Assembly: GCF_050624435.1 (NCBI RefSeq)
Contig: NC_134546.1
Location: 41,495,501 to 41,559,500, forward strand
Reading direction: 5' to 3'
DNA: 64,000 nt
Source of the DNA: Tenrec ecaudatus
Lineage: Eukaryota > Chordata > Mammalia > Afrosoricida > Tenrecidae
Positions within the stretch are counted from its first letter, which is position 1. Every line of letters begins with the position of its first letter. The notes beneath the pieces are model-generated. The model did not search any database and was not told where the DNA came from. It worked only from the letters and a program-made list of their open reading frames with translations. This document shows, piece by piece, positions 1 to 11,149 of the stretch. A program made the translations under genes and the position numbers.

Positions 1-1085
1 TCACATATCAATTGTATCAAACACATTTGTACATGTGTTGCTATCATTGGTTTCAAAACATTTTCTTTTTGCTTGAGCCCTTGGTATCAGCTCCTCTTTT
101 TTTTCCCTCCTGGATCCTGTCAACATCTCGTGATCACACAGGCGGGTGTGCTTCTCCAATGTGGACTTTGTGTACCTGCTAGATGGCCACTTGTTCATCT
201 TCAAGCCTTTAAGACACCAATAGCTGGGCACCATCAGCTTTCTTCACTACATTTGCTTATGCACCCATTTTGTCTTCAACAGTAATGTTGGGAAGGTGAG
301 CATCACAAAATGCCAGGTTATTAGAACAAAGTGTTCTGTGTTTAGGGAGTACTTGAGTAGAGGCCCAATGTCTGTCTACTACCTTAATACTTAACATATA
401 AAAATATGTACATAGATCTATATCCCCATCGTTTTATATGTATACATAAATATTTACATATATACATGCCTGTATTTATAGCTCTATCAATGTCTTTTGC
501 CTCCTACATCTTTCCTATATTTCCTTTTCCTTTCCTCCTGTCCCATTGTCATGTTCTACCTTCATTCTGCTCTCAGTAATTCCTCTCAGCTACATTGCAC
601 TTGATCCAACCCCACTGGGCATTCTATGCCCTCCTCACCATCAATTTTAGATCACTTGTTTTTCCCTTATCCCTGGGTTTGTTGGCTCCCCACTTCCTTT
701 CCCCAACCTCTCCTATCCCATCATCCCCTGGAAAAATCGATCCCATTGATTTCTCCTTTGGATTGTTTATCCTGCCTATCTTCTATAAATAGACATGGAG
801 GGAGGGGGTAGCCAATAAATAGTTCCAGGTTTGTCTGCTGACCCTTATGAAAGTTTTCAGATCGAGTTTTGTAAAATGCCAAGCTCTGCCTGCTGAGTCC
901 AAAGCCTATTTTTATGATTCCTTGGGGACTTTCTTGCTTTGCTCCCCTTGCTGCTCTGCTGTGCTCCCTTTGGGTTTTACCCAGTGTGGGGATGTCAGAC
1001 CAAGCACAATTCATGCACTCTCTCCCCAACGCTGTCCCCTGTAGTGCTATGGCTCAGTGAAGGATGTCATATCATGGTGAGACCA
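1..1085 (-). mobile_element. L1 3' UTR fragment, minus orientation
   Basis: The plus strand reads as the reverse complement of the L1 3' UTR seen repeatedly here (compare 52622-54590 and 61750-64000). It has the tail-proximal block at 1-104, the block with the reverse-complemented 'aagcctttaagac' module near 205, and the CT-rich block near 600-800. About 450 bases present in other copies are missing at 104/105, where the tail block joins the 'gatcctgtcaacatctcgtgatcacac' block directly. The 3' terminus lies outside the window. No coding capacity remains. Confidence 0.85.
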
Positions 1086-1268
1086 GCCCTACAGCACTGA
1101 AGATACAGCTCAGGGAGAGGGGCGGGCCTGATCAGACCACAAGGCAGAAAACTAAGAGGGAGAGAGTGAGAGCGAGAACAAGAGCATGAGAGAGAGATAG
1201 AGAGGGAGAGAACCACATCCTGGCCCACCAAGCCCAGAGGACGACATTCCTGCTCAGAGCAGCCAATG
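1086..1268 (+). mobile_element. Inverted 5' segment of the same L1 3' UTR
   Basis: From about 1086 the sequence matches the plus-oriented L1 3' UTR copy at about 22360-22490 (GA-rich tract, then 'catcctggcccacca', then 'ctcagagcagcca'). The adjoining 1-1085 runs in the opposite sense. The segment is therefore inverted relative to its own element, as in L1 5' inversion by twin priming. The left junction is near 1085 and the right end near 1268. Confidence 0.7.
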
Positions 1269-1550
1269 CTAAGGGTTGTTCTTGACACCACGAATCTTCT
1301 GGTTAGAGGTTATGTAGCAGGTTCAACCAAGGACAGGTGATGATGTTGTTTGCTGGTTATCTTAGGTTAACCTCGGGCTTTAATTCTGAACTGCTAATTT
1401 TTAAAGCATTTCTTTTGCCATTATGTTTAGAGATTATTTCTTATATAGTTGGAGGACTTAATCAACTAACACAAAAAAACTCAAGCCCCTTGGAATTGAG
1501 TCAATTCATACAGAATAGAATTTCTCTATGGTTTTTCTTGGCTATAAATT

Positions 1551-1864
1551 TTCCAGAAGAAAAATTATAGCCGAGAGTATTGCTAATCCTCTCCACCCGA
1601 GGGAAAGGAATAACAGAATTGCAGGTGAATGAACACATTGGCTGATGTAAATACAGCAACGAATGAATGTAATACTAAGGGTTCCTAAGGGGTAAGGTGG
1701 GGGAGGGAGGGGTAAAGGGGAGCTGATATCAACGAATTCAAGAAGAAAAAAATGTTTTGAAACTGATGGTGGTAGCAATTGTAAAACTATGCTTGCTCTA
1801 ACTTAATTATGGATTGCTATAATATCTGGAAGAGCTCCCAATAAAATGATTAATTAAAAATAAA
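1551..1864 (+). mobile_element. 5'-truncated L1 3' end, plus orientation
   Basis: It contains the G-rich 'ggtaaggtgggggagggagggg' tract, an 'agctgatatcaa' block and a terminal 'agagctcccaataaaatgatt' with a polyadenylation signal near 1840 followed by an A-rich tail. This is the same terminal layout as the young L1 ends at about 23280 and 24830, but more diverged, so probably another subfamily. The 5' limit is uncertain. Confidence 0.65.
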
Positions 1865-1879
1865 AGGCAATGTAAAAGA

Positions 1880-1990
1880 GAAAGAGAGAGAAGATTGCCA
1901 GCCCTTTCTACTTCTGCATTGCTGAGTGGATTTGAATCACCAATTGTGGATAAGTTTTGCTAAGTACAAGCTGTTGATGCTATCAAGGAC
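1880..1990 (-). mobile_element. Degenerate SINE fragment
   Basis: 'agattgccagccctttct' followed by 'gagtggatttgaatcaccaa' resembles the reverse strand of the AfroSINE/RTE-tail SINEs seen clearly at about 37490-37640. It is highly diverged. Confidence 0.4.
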
Positions 1991-2082
1991 ATAGGAGGTC
2001 GGTACCGCATACTTATTCAATGGGTAGGAAAATTATTTAGCAATTGTCCTACTCCTAGAAAGAGTTTTAAGAACTTTCCTTT

Positions 2083-2700
2083 TTTCTTAAAAGATAGTTT
2101 TATTGGCACTTCATTCACATATCACACAACTCAGTAGTTCAATCATATCAAGAAGAGCTTTACAATCAATACCACAGTTTTAGAACATTATTCTTCCTTG
2201 TACTCATTGTTCTTAGTGTAATTATTTGTTAAATTGCAACAAAGATATATACAACAAAATAGTCCAATTCACAACTTCTACATGTATAATTCAGCGCCAG
2301 TAATTATACTCTTTGTGTTGTGCAATCATTATTGATGTCATTTCCAAATTATTCCACCATTATTAAGGTAAACTCGATGCCCCCTAAGCCAAAACTCTTC
2401 CTCCTTCACCCATGGTAACTATTGGACAAGTATGGTTTCTTTTTATTAAGTAGTCTTGATATAAAATTCACATATCATGCACTTCACTAGTTGCTATTTT
2501 TAAATAGAGTTGTATATACATCATCACAATCAACTCTAGTGCTCTCTCCCCTCCCCCACTCACTGTTCCCCAGTTCCTTCCCGCCCCCCCCCACTGTGGT
2601 ACCCGCTAACCCATTGCATCAGTTATTATCTCTATGCTTCCATTCCCCCTGTGCTTCATATACTTGGAAACCTAACAGAGACAATAAAAAAATAATGGCA
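2083..2700 (-). mobile_element. Old L1 3' ends, two in tandem
   Basis: Two successive reverse-complement L1 tails are visible. One starts near 2095 ('ttttattggcacttcattcacatatc') and includes 'caatcaataccacagttttagaacatt'. The second starts near 2450 ('tattaagtagtcttgatataaaattcacatatc'). Both match the ancient L1M-type 3' terminus, in which 'attcacat.ccatacaattca' and 'atcaccacaatcaattttagaacatt' are diagnostic. They belong with the ORF2 remnant downstream at 2920-3960. Confidence 0.6.
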
Positions 2701-2919
2701 AATTGAAACAGAAAGAAAATAATAATAATATAAAAATTAAGAATAAGAAAGAAAAGACCACCAACAATATTTTAAAATCCAGAGAAGAAATTCACGTTGT
2801 GGAACAGTAAAGAGATACTTGAGCTTAGAGCAAATTCAGCTTCAGTCAAGAGGGACATCAAGTGACTAATTATCATACTATACCACGGTTCGATCCAACA
2901 TAATCAAGTTTACGATAAT

Positions 2920-3960
2920 CTTTGTCTGATAGTTTCACAATATTAAGTCTGCCTATTCATGAGCATGGGATATTCTTCCATTTATGTGGGTCTCTTTTGG
3001 TTTCTTGTAGTAATGTTCTATCGTGTTCTCTGTATAGGGCTTTTGTTTCTTTAGTTAGGCTTATTCATGATTTCTTCTTTTGTGTAGTTATTGTAAATGG
3101 TATTGTTTTCTTAATGTCTTTTTTGTAGTTTCTTCGCTTTTGTACAGGAATGCAGTTGTGTTAATTTTGTGTCCTGCTACCTTGCCAAATCCTTGATTGT
3201 TTCCAGTAGACTTTTTTGTGGACACTTGGGGGTTTTCTATGTATAAAATCCTATCAGCTGCGAATAGTGAGAGTTTCACTTCTTTCACTATTTGCATTCC
3301 CTTGATTTCCTTTTGTTGTCTGATGTCTCTAAGGCTTCCAGCACAATGTTGAGTAAGAATGGTGATAGGGGACAGTTTTATCTGGTCCCTGGTTTTCATG
3401 GAACTAGTTCTATTTTTTCCCCCTTGAGCATGATGTTGGCTGTTGTGCTTCCCCCCCCCCCTTTTTTTTTGGTATATGGCTTTTATTATATTGAGGCATT
3501 TCCCTTCTATTCCTATTTTGTTGACTTTTTAATAAACTGGGCATTGGATATTTTCAAATGCTTTTATTTTTGCATCCATTGATAGGATCATGTGGCTTTT
3601 ATTCTTTGCTTTGTTTATATGGTGGATTACATAGATGGTTTTCAAATGTTGAACCATCCCTGCATTATAAAATTTGAATGAATCTCACTTGGTTGTGGTA
3701 GTTTTATTTTTGCATATGAGTTTGGATTCTATTAGCCAGAATTTTGCTAAGGATTTTAGTGTCTATGTTCATGAGGGATGTTGCTCTCTAATTTTCTATC
3801 TTTTGGTCTCTTTGCCTGGTTAGGGAATTGGTGTTATCCTGGCTTCAAAGAATGAGTTTGTTGTCTTTTTCTATTTAAGAATGTTCTTTTGAGAGATGTT
3901 CAGAAAGAATGCCCCCCAAACTTGTTTTTTAGTTCAAATTTTATAATTATTTTTGAACCC
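2920..3960 (-). pseudogene. L1 ORF2 reverse-transcriptase remnant
   Basis: The minus strand encodes pieces of L1 ORF2p reverse transcriptase, the enzyme that copies L1 RNA at the target site. The clearest piece is in the frame at 3088-3399: '[20 protein letters not shown]' followed by 'FGKVAGHKIN', matching the family's catalytic block (…[17 protein letters not shown]… / …[10 protein letters not shown]…). The catalytic FADD reads FAAD, so an aspartate is lost. The segment is broken by stops and frameshifts throughout and cannot be functional. Sequence beyond about 3400 continues upstream in ORF2 towards the fingers region. Confidence 0.85.
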
Positions 3961-4272
3961 ACTTCTAGACAACCTACTGATTGGTTGTCTTTGGCCCAGG
4001 AGTTTACCTCTAACCTCATAGCAACAGACAGGAGGTGTGGGGGAAGGTGTGTGTGTAACCAGAGGACAACCTATGCCTCTTGTTTGAGTCATGATCGTAG
4101 TCTGGACAGTGTCAGATAGAAGGTCCAGGAATCAACAGTGTTGATACAATAAAGTGGAAGATTGCCATGAAGTGGGTGCACTTTGGCTTCCCATGGATGG
4201 ATATTGGTACTCAAACAAGAGAAGGAAAAAAATAATTAAAAGGAAATATTTTAGTAAAGTGGAATAAACTTC

Positions 4273-4676
4273 TCTTATTCATTAAAAAAAATCATTTTAT
4301 TGGGACCTCACACAACTCATCACAATCCATACATGCATCAATTGTACATTTGCACATTTGTACATTTGTTGCCCTCATCATTCTCAAAACATTTGCTTCC
4401 ACTTAAGCATCAACTCCTCATTTCCCCCCTCCCTACCGGCTGCCCCATCCCTCATGATAATTTTATAAATTATTATTTTGTCATATCGTACGCTGTCTGA
4501 TGTCTCCCTTCACCCAGTTTTCTGTTGTCTGTCCCCCAGGGAGGAGGTTATATGTAGATCTCTGTAATCAGTTCCCCATTTCCACCCCACCTTCCCTCCA
4601 CCCTCCTAGTATCGCCACCCTCACCACTGGTCCTGAAGGGATCATCCATCCTGGATTCCTATTTCTTACTCATTCT
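4273..4676 (-). mobile_element. 5'-truncated L1 3' end
   Basis: It starts with the reverse-complemented tail 'aaaaaaaatcattttattggg' and runs through the standard 3' UTR blocks ('cagggaggaggttatatgtagatc' at about 4539, 'gaagggatcatccatcctggattcc'). It is truncated about 400 bases in. Imperfect flanking similarity ('cttctcttattcatt' on the left, 'tttcttactcattctt' on the right) may be a decayed target-site duplication. Confidence 0.8.
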
Positions 4677-4984
4677 TTAGAAACAGGACATGCTCAATGA
4701 TGGAAAATCATAAACTGAAGACAGGCAGCTAAATGAGTCATGATGGTTCAGATTTATCCTAAGGTGCTAGCTAGAGCAGAAGAGTGACCATGTGGTGAGA
4801 AATGAATTAGTTTTAACAGAAGCTGCTTCTTAAAGAGATATTTGACTCAGAAAGCATCATTTTTTATTCATATTTGAAAACAGTGAATGGTCTTTTCAAG
4901 ATAATATATCCCTGGAATTTCTATGTCTCTTTGGTGTAGAATCAGTTAATATGGAAATACATTTGTACACATATAATATATTTT

Positions 4985-5036
4985 CTGCTGACTCAATAGC
5001 ACCTAACAAAAACACTAACAACAACAACAACAACAA
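4985..5036 (+). repeat. RTE/SINE tail with (CAA)n
   Basis: 'gactcaatagcacctaacaa' followed by repeated 'caacaa' is the 3' terminus of RTE-derived elements in this genome (compare the intact end at about 16070-16102). Only the tail is recognisable. Confidence 0.6.
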
Positions 5037-5039
5037 AAT

Positions 5040-6050
5040 CTTAGTATAATTTTGTGAATCAAAGTTTTGCCCAGTATTTTAACTATAACCAGAAGAAAAG
5101 GCAAAGGTAATACTTTGGAAAGGAGAGGGTAAAGCTCCTGGCAGCATTTGATAAGCAGAATGCCCTGAATGAATTTACAAAGTTCTCACCAGGGATGTGC
5201 TGCCTCATTATATTTCCGAAGAAGTAATCTGGACTTTTGGCATTGAGCATATGTGTAAAACTAGAAGAGGCTCAAGAGAGGCTGTAGGGAGAGAGACTTC
5301 CACTTCTGCTAAGCCTCAGGCAAAGGAGCTCCCGAGGAACCTTTTGTCACTGAAATGCTATTTGTATGTCAGTCACGAAGAGAAAGGCCCCTCCTCTCTT
5401 ACTCTAGGGCTTTTGGGGAAAAGGAGTCTTGAGCAGGTCCAGCCCCAGTTCACAAACCCTCTGACTCCTCATTTCTAGCCATTGTGCTTGACATGCCCTG
5501 TTCTTCAATCTTGTTTCCCTTAAACCTGCCTTCATTTGTCCTCAGACGAAACCACCAGGTTAACACAGGTTTCCAAATCTGCCTATTCAAGGAGCAGTTC
5601 TGGAAGCTGTCTGGCAGTGTGTCAAGGGCATTGTCTGCCTGGGTGCTTTGCAGTTGCCCAAACCCTTGGAATACTCTTTTCCCAGGAGAATCAAGAAATT
5701 CAAGAGACAAAGATGAAAGAAGTACTTAATAATTTGACCTGCGGTTGCAGGCAAGCACCACCTGTATAGGTGAGAAATCTAAAATACATAGAACCATGCG
5801 GGGTGTTGATTTTATAAGAGATAGAGCTTTTTTTTAGGGAGACTGTTCGCGGAGAGTTCTCAGTGGGGTTGGGCTCCACAGGCAGAAGGCGATTGTGTAA
5901 ATGATAGCTCTTGCAAGTGGCTCATAAGCATAGAAATGCCACCTGGTTATTCTGAAGATTGTAGCCAAGGTTGTGCTTGTCTCTGGAAAGTCCACGGAGC
6001 TCAGTGGGAAAGTTTCTCAGGCTATCACTCCAGTAAGGCTCATGAGGTAA
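5040..6050. other. Unassigned, no gene recognised
   Basis: There is no convincing exon, repeat or RNA gene. Short open frames on both strands (up to 93 codons) show no family resemblance. Confidence 0.5.
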
Positions 6051-6054
6051 GTTA

Positions 6055-6200
6055 AAGTAGTTGCTATTGAGTTGATCCTGACTTGTGGTGGCTCACTGTG
6101 TGTTTAAATATGGCTTTCAAGGGTTAATTTTTTTGGAAAGTGGATTGCCAGGGATTTTTTCCAAGGCTCTTCTTGGGAAGAACTTGAACTTCTACCTTTT
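6055..6200 (-). mobile_element. AfroSINE-type SINE, reversed
   Basis: 'gttgctattgagttgatcctgac' followed by 'gattgccagggat…ttccaaggctcttcttgg' matches the reverse strand of the tRNA-derived afrotherian SINE family, but diverged. Confidence 0.65.
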
Positions 6201-6203
6201 TAT

Positions 6204-6850
6204 TAGCGTATTAGAATGGGTTCTCTCGAGAAGCAAAGCCATGAAGGATATATATATATATATTTTCTATATATACATATATGTTAATTTGTATACATAT
6301 AAATTTAAACCAAGAAAATAGCTCACACGGTTGTAATAATGAGACATAATTCCAAGCCCAGGCATTTTCTAAGTCCTTGAGCCAGATGTTAGTCTGGAGG
6401 CTTCTCTGCTCACTTAACTGTGCGATGTTATTGAACCTAAGATGGGCAGGAATATGACAGGGTGTGGCTGCAGAGGTGAATGAACAGGTTTGTGGCTGCG
6501 GAGACAAATGCATCCAAAGCCAGCAGGTCAGATGGCAGGCCACTGGTGACTCCTTAGATGGGCAGGCAATATGGTTGACTATGGACGCAAATCCAAAGAA
6601 CTGGAGGTTGGTGAACCAGACACAGAATCTAGATGCAATGAAAAGCAATCAAGCTTTCCCACAAAATCCACTTCTATTGGAGACAGGCCGTAGCCCCTAC
6701 GAAACTTTCTTTCAACTGATGGACTTATAATGGCTCTCACGATGCAGTTGATGATAGTATGTTAGATCTCATCCTGGGAGATTATTTGATTTTAACTGCC
6801 AAACAACTGTGAATCCTGTCCCAGTCAAATTGACATGATTAGCAATTGAG
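6204..6850. mobile_element. Unclassified interspersed repeat with TA microsatellite
   Basis: It opens with 'tattagaatgggttctctcgagaagcaaagcc', an AT-rich (TA)n tract at about 6249-6300, and ends near 'cccagtcaaattgacatgattagcaa'. This resembles the mammalian repeat class starting 'gttagtctgggttctctagagaagcaaa…' and ending '…aagttgacacaaaattaacc', related to the element at 42147-42665. I cannot name the family. The 145-codon minus-strand frame here is probably chance. Confidence 0.45.
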
Positions 6851-6859
6851 CATAACGAC

Positions 6860-8655
6860 CATTTTTACCAGCAAGGACTACTAGGGGGAGTCATATGTGG
6901 ACTATTTGTCAACTTTAAGGGTGATCTTCAGACTTAGCTAAGAGCTGAAGAAGCAGGCTCACATTGGCCCTTGTGGTTTTAAATGATGGGAGCAGGAGGA
7001 TTTAGAGATAAGGGGAAAATATATGAAATCTGGCTTTGAAGGATGCAAATGACTCTTTCAGTGTGAGGATAGCTAATAACCGGGGATTAAAGGCAACCCT
7101 CCTTCGAGAAAATATTTTTAGTAATCTAGTCTGATATCCTGTCTGAATCCTATCCCTGCCTTTATTTTGTGCACCACATGCTCTCTCTTTGCAGACCATA
7201 GATGCTCATGCCTTGGCCTGTATGTAATAGTTATTATATTATAAAATAGAATACAAAGTTATATTAAATATAAAGTAATTTGAAGCTGAATTAGTTTGCC
7301 TGTGTGTAAATGTCTCTTTCCTTATAATTGTTTTGGAAGGAGGTGTGTGGTTGAGTTATATGGACTACTCTAACTTTACCCCATTAATGGTTCTCAGACC
7401 CTGGTTTCCTTGGGTCCAGTTTCTTGCTCCCGAATTTAACATGGTCCTGGCACACATATGCCCTAAAGTTTATACTCCATGACTTCTTTCTCAATTCTTT
7501 GTGAACTGTCTATTCAACACCTTTCTAATCCTACTTGTATTTCTCCCTGATGAAATTTTTCCTGGATAATCTGCTTATTAAAGTATGATCTAGTCTACAA
7601 AGTTGACCTCTTATCTTACTTTTATTTCATAGTTTCCATCATGTCTTTTTTATACTATGTCTCTTTTGCTTTGAGTTTTCAAAGAGCCAGGTGGTTGAGA
7701 GAGCTTATGTTTTTAAAATTGAAAAGATATGACTACTAAGAAAAACACCAGAAGAATTTAAGGCAAAGGTTTTTTTTTAATCACCACAGATTAAGAGGCA
7801 ATGCATGATAATAACTAAGCCACTTCTGAGGATAAGAATCTTTCTGGGCGTTGGAGCGGACTTTTCAGACAAGGATTAGGAGAAGAAAGCAGGTCTTTAG
7901 AGCGACTATTGGGACCTGCCCACGCCCTGTGTTTGGAAAGCTCCAGGATCGATTCTGGATCTAAGAGCAGAGAGGACACATACCTTTGCCTTAATCCTTC
8001 AGGGTGACTTTGATACAGGAATCTTAATACGTGGCCTTACCTGCAGCTTGTATAGAAATGGCAGGTGATTTTAAGCAGAATAAGGGCCTGCATCAGACAG
8101 CCTCCTTCACCTTTTACCTAAGTCTCACTTGGCTCTTGCGAAGCATGGAGAAGATACGACAAATCTCTCTTAGGCAACTGACAATATAAAACCCTTCGAG
8201 TTTAGTGCAGATTCACCTTGAGCTAGGTCAGGCTGGACTTGAGGAGGTGGAAGGAAATCCGAGCAACTGGATTATGGTGGATGAGGAAGACACAATTTCA
8301 CGAGGCGAGGTCAGGAAGACAAATGGAAACAGGTGATATAAACTTGTGGTTCTACAATGGAGTTTGGGTTTTTGCCAACAGGAAATTAACAAGTTTTTCC
8401 CTCATGGAGGTGTAAGTCCACGCGGGAACTACAATTTTTGTGCAGACTGATAGGTACCATGCCCACTGTTTGAAAGTCTGGTGGGAGCACACTGTGGTGC
8501 CGGAGCTGGTGAGAACTGTCACTGGATTCTTGGAGGTCGAAGATTTGGAATAAGGATAACCTGCAGGTCTTCACGTGGAAGTTGAGAAAATTATTCAACA
8601 AAGCTTTAAAGAGGCATTGTATACAGACCGACATTTATATTTCATGTGAATAGTA
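6860..8655. other. Unassigned, no gene recognised
   Basis: Mostly AT-rich sequence with no clear repeat, gene or RNA. Open frames are 82 codons or fewer and have no recognisable domains. Confidence 0.5.
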
Positions 8656-8659
8656 TAAT

Positions 8660-8825
8660 TAGACTATTTTTGCCCCATTTATGGAAACTATGCAAAGATG
8701 GTGAGGTTTTAGCTCATATACTTTGGACGTGTTATCAGAAAAAGCCATTCATTGGGAAAGGTGATCATAGTTGGTAAAGAGTCAGTGATAATGAAGGAAA
8801 CTGGATCAATAGTAGCTTCCTAATA
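8660..8825 (+). mobile_element. RTE (BovB/RTE1-like) C-terminal fragment
   Basis: 'tggtgaggttttagctcatatactttggacgtgttatcag' is a diverged copy of the RTE ORF C-terminal block (around 'LRLTYFGHVVR'), also visible at about 9405-9440 and 15835-15870. Confidence 0.55.
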
Positions 8826-9094
8826 AATGAAGAAGAGATTAAAGTTGCCAAGGAACCCATGCTGCCTGGGTCTACATTCAATGCTCAGGTAGCTCTTGAA
8901 TGATATTTTAAATACCTCCCAGAGTAGTTTACATATAGCTCATTCCATATGACTTGTCCCAAACACTGTTACTGCTAGATGGCAGGGGTTGGGGACTGAG
9001 TAACTACTTCAGCAAACATCCTTCAATTAGGATTTTGTTTCTGAAAAACTGTCATAAAATAAAATTATATTACTTTCCACACACACACACAAAA

Positions 9095-9640
9095 GATCAA
9101 ATGTATATTGCGTTAGGTAAATTTGCCGAAGAAGACCACTTTAAAGTGTTGAAAAGCGAGGATGTTACTTTGAGGACTAGGTGTATCTGACTCAAACCAT
9201 AGTATTTTCTGTCACCTCATGTGCATGTGAAAGTTGGAAATTGCATAAGACAGCAAAAAAAAAAATCGATGTATTTGAATTATAGTGTCAGTGAATAATA
9301 TTGGAAGTACTAAAGCCTTCCAAAAGAAATAACAACGACAACCATCAGATCTCTTGTAGAAGAAGTGCCAAGAGCCAGAATGCTCCTTAGAGGCAAGGAT
9401 GTCTAGACTTCATCTCACACACTGGACATGTTGTCAGGACAGAACTGTCCCTGGAGAAGGACAGCATGGGAGGGGCAGTGAAAAAGAAGGTGGCCCTGGT
9501 CAAGATGGAGTGACACAGAGGCTTCAGCCATGGGCTATAACATAAAAACAACTGGGAAGGTGGCACTGGCCGAGGTGCTGTTTTGGTCTGTCATCCATAG
9601 TGTGACTTAGAGCGGAACCGAACAACAGCATCAGTCTTTC
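9095..9640 (+). mobile_element. RTE 3' end (BovB/RTE1-like)
   Basis: The segment runs 'gaagaccactttaaagtgttgaaaagc', 'atgctccttagaggcaaggatg', 'actggacatgttgtcagg' and 'gagaaggacagcatggg', in the same order as the RTE C-terminal region at 15466-16103. It ends near 'gagcggaaccgaacaacagca', the expected RTE terminus with a (CAA)-type tail. The frame is broken. Confidence 0.75.
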
Positions 9641-9760
9641 TGAGAGCGTATCTCCAGGTGTTTCTCCTGCAGAGCTGCTACGTGGGTTCAAACTATCAGC
9701 GTTTCAGATAACAGACAAATTTAATAATTGAGCCACCCGGCCTCTTTTCTGTATCACACA
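9640..9760 (-). mobile_element. AfroSINE fragment, reversed
   Basis: 'ctacgtgggttcaaactatcagcgtttcagataacag…ttgagccacc' matches the reverse of the tRNA-like head (B box and A box) of the SINE. Confidence 0.5.
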
Positions 9761-9789
9761 ACAAAGGCAAGGCGCTCTAGCAGTGACTC

Positions 9790-10205
9790 CTCCTCTGGCT
9801 GTTTAGAGACCGAGATTTGCATAAGTGTACTCCTGAAGGGCCTCTCCAAAAAGAAGGGAGATAATGAATATGCGTGCTTCAATGTAATTGCAGTAAGGGC
9901 CTCCCCAGAACTCTATCCTTCCTGGAGGAGCCCTCCCTGGGGGCTTGATAAATACCCGAGAGGAAAATGGATGGCTAATTATCAAAGAAGTTAGAGTATG
10001 TATACTCCTGCTTATATTCATTTTTAATAAAACAGGATACTAGCTCTTTAAATCTGATAGCAGAACGTTCTCCACAAGAAAGGATGCTCATTTTCAGAAA
10101 GAATACCAGGTAAGGGACTATCGTGACCATTGTGCATAAAATTCATACGACCTTATGGGTATATCCTCAAACTGAGTGTTCTGGAAAAATAAAATAATGG
10201 ATCTA
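9790..10205. other. Unassigned, no gene recognised
   Basis: No repeat or gene identified. Short overlapping open frames on both strands only. Confidence 0.45.
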
Positions 10206-10224
10206 GTGCCATCTTTTTTTTTTT

Positions 10225-10345
10225 AAAACAATTTATCAGGGGCTCATATAACTCTTATCACAGTCCATACATATACATACATCAATTGTATAAAGCACAT
10301 CTGTAAATTCTTTGCCCTAATCATTTTCTTTTTTTTCCTCCTCTT
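10225..10345 (-). mobile_element. Short L1 3' end
   Basis: The reverse-complemented L1 tail 'ggggctcatataactcttatcac' … 'catcaattgtataaagcacatc' is truncated after about 120 bases. Confidence 0.75.
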
Positions 10346-10349
10346 TTCT

Positions 10350-10497
10350 TTTTTTACATTTTATTAGGGACTCATACAACTTTTATCACAATCCATACAT
10401 ATACATACATCAATTGTATAAAGCACATGTGCACATTCCCTGCCCCAATCATTCTCAAAGCATTTGCTCTCCACGTAAGCCCTTTGCATCATCTTAG
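10350..10497 (-). mobile_element. Second short L1 3' end in tandem
   Basis: This is nearly the same L1 terminus as the preceding feature ('tattagggactcatacaac', 'acatcaattgtataaagcac', 'caaagcatttgctctccac'), in the same orientation about 125 bases later. Either two independent insertions occurred at neighbouring sites or a short tandem duplication occurred. Confidence 0.75.
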
Positions 10498-10732
10498 CCA
10501 CGTATTACCCTTGGAAAAGCATGGATCTTTCTGGCCTTAATTTTTGCCCCCCAAATAAAACATCTACCAGTTCTCTGCTGAAAACAACTGACAAAGAACT
10601 CAGGCTGATGGACAAAGGCGAACACTGTGTAAGAAGGGTGTGGGAGTGCCAGAAACCAGGAGGCACAAAGCCAAAGTCCAGCTAACCATTGCATTAAAAA
10701 CATACTGTAAATAATTCTCACTATGTTTTCTT

Positions 10733-10845
10733 TTCTACATGATCATCTACTATATTCATCTCTACATGATCTTTTCTACATGATCTCTACTATGTTCTTT
10801 TCTACATGATCTACTATGTTCATCTCTACATGATCCACTGTCATG
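10733..10845. repeat. Minisatellite built on 'ctacatgatc'
   Basis: The motif 'ctacatgatc' occurs five times in about 110 bases, separated by variable 'tctactatgttcttt' or 'atctactatattcatct' spacers. The spacing is irregular, so copies have diverged or arose by slippage. Confidence 0.8.
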
Positions 10846-11149
10846 GGATGGTTTGCTAATGAAAATAATATATAACAATAGCTTTAATAATACAATAGAT
10901 GATACATGGCCTAGTTCAGTCAATACAGTTCATTAAAGTTTCCTATGATTTATCATTCTTTGTATTGTCTTTTTACATACCTGTTACTATCACAAGGGGG
11001 AAGTATTCACATCAACCACAGCTGAATATAAAAAGACCAATCAGCATCCATATTAAGTTCCCATGGGACAGATATTTTTTTTTGTAGTAGTTGATGATTT
11101 TACAGTACATGAGTTTACATTTACCCAGTAACTATAAATCATAAAGTGT

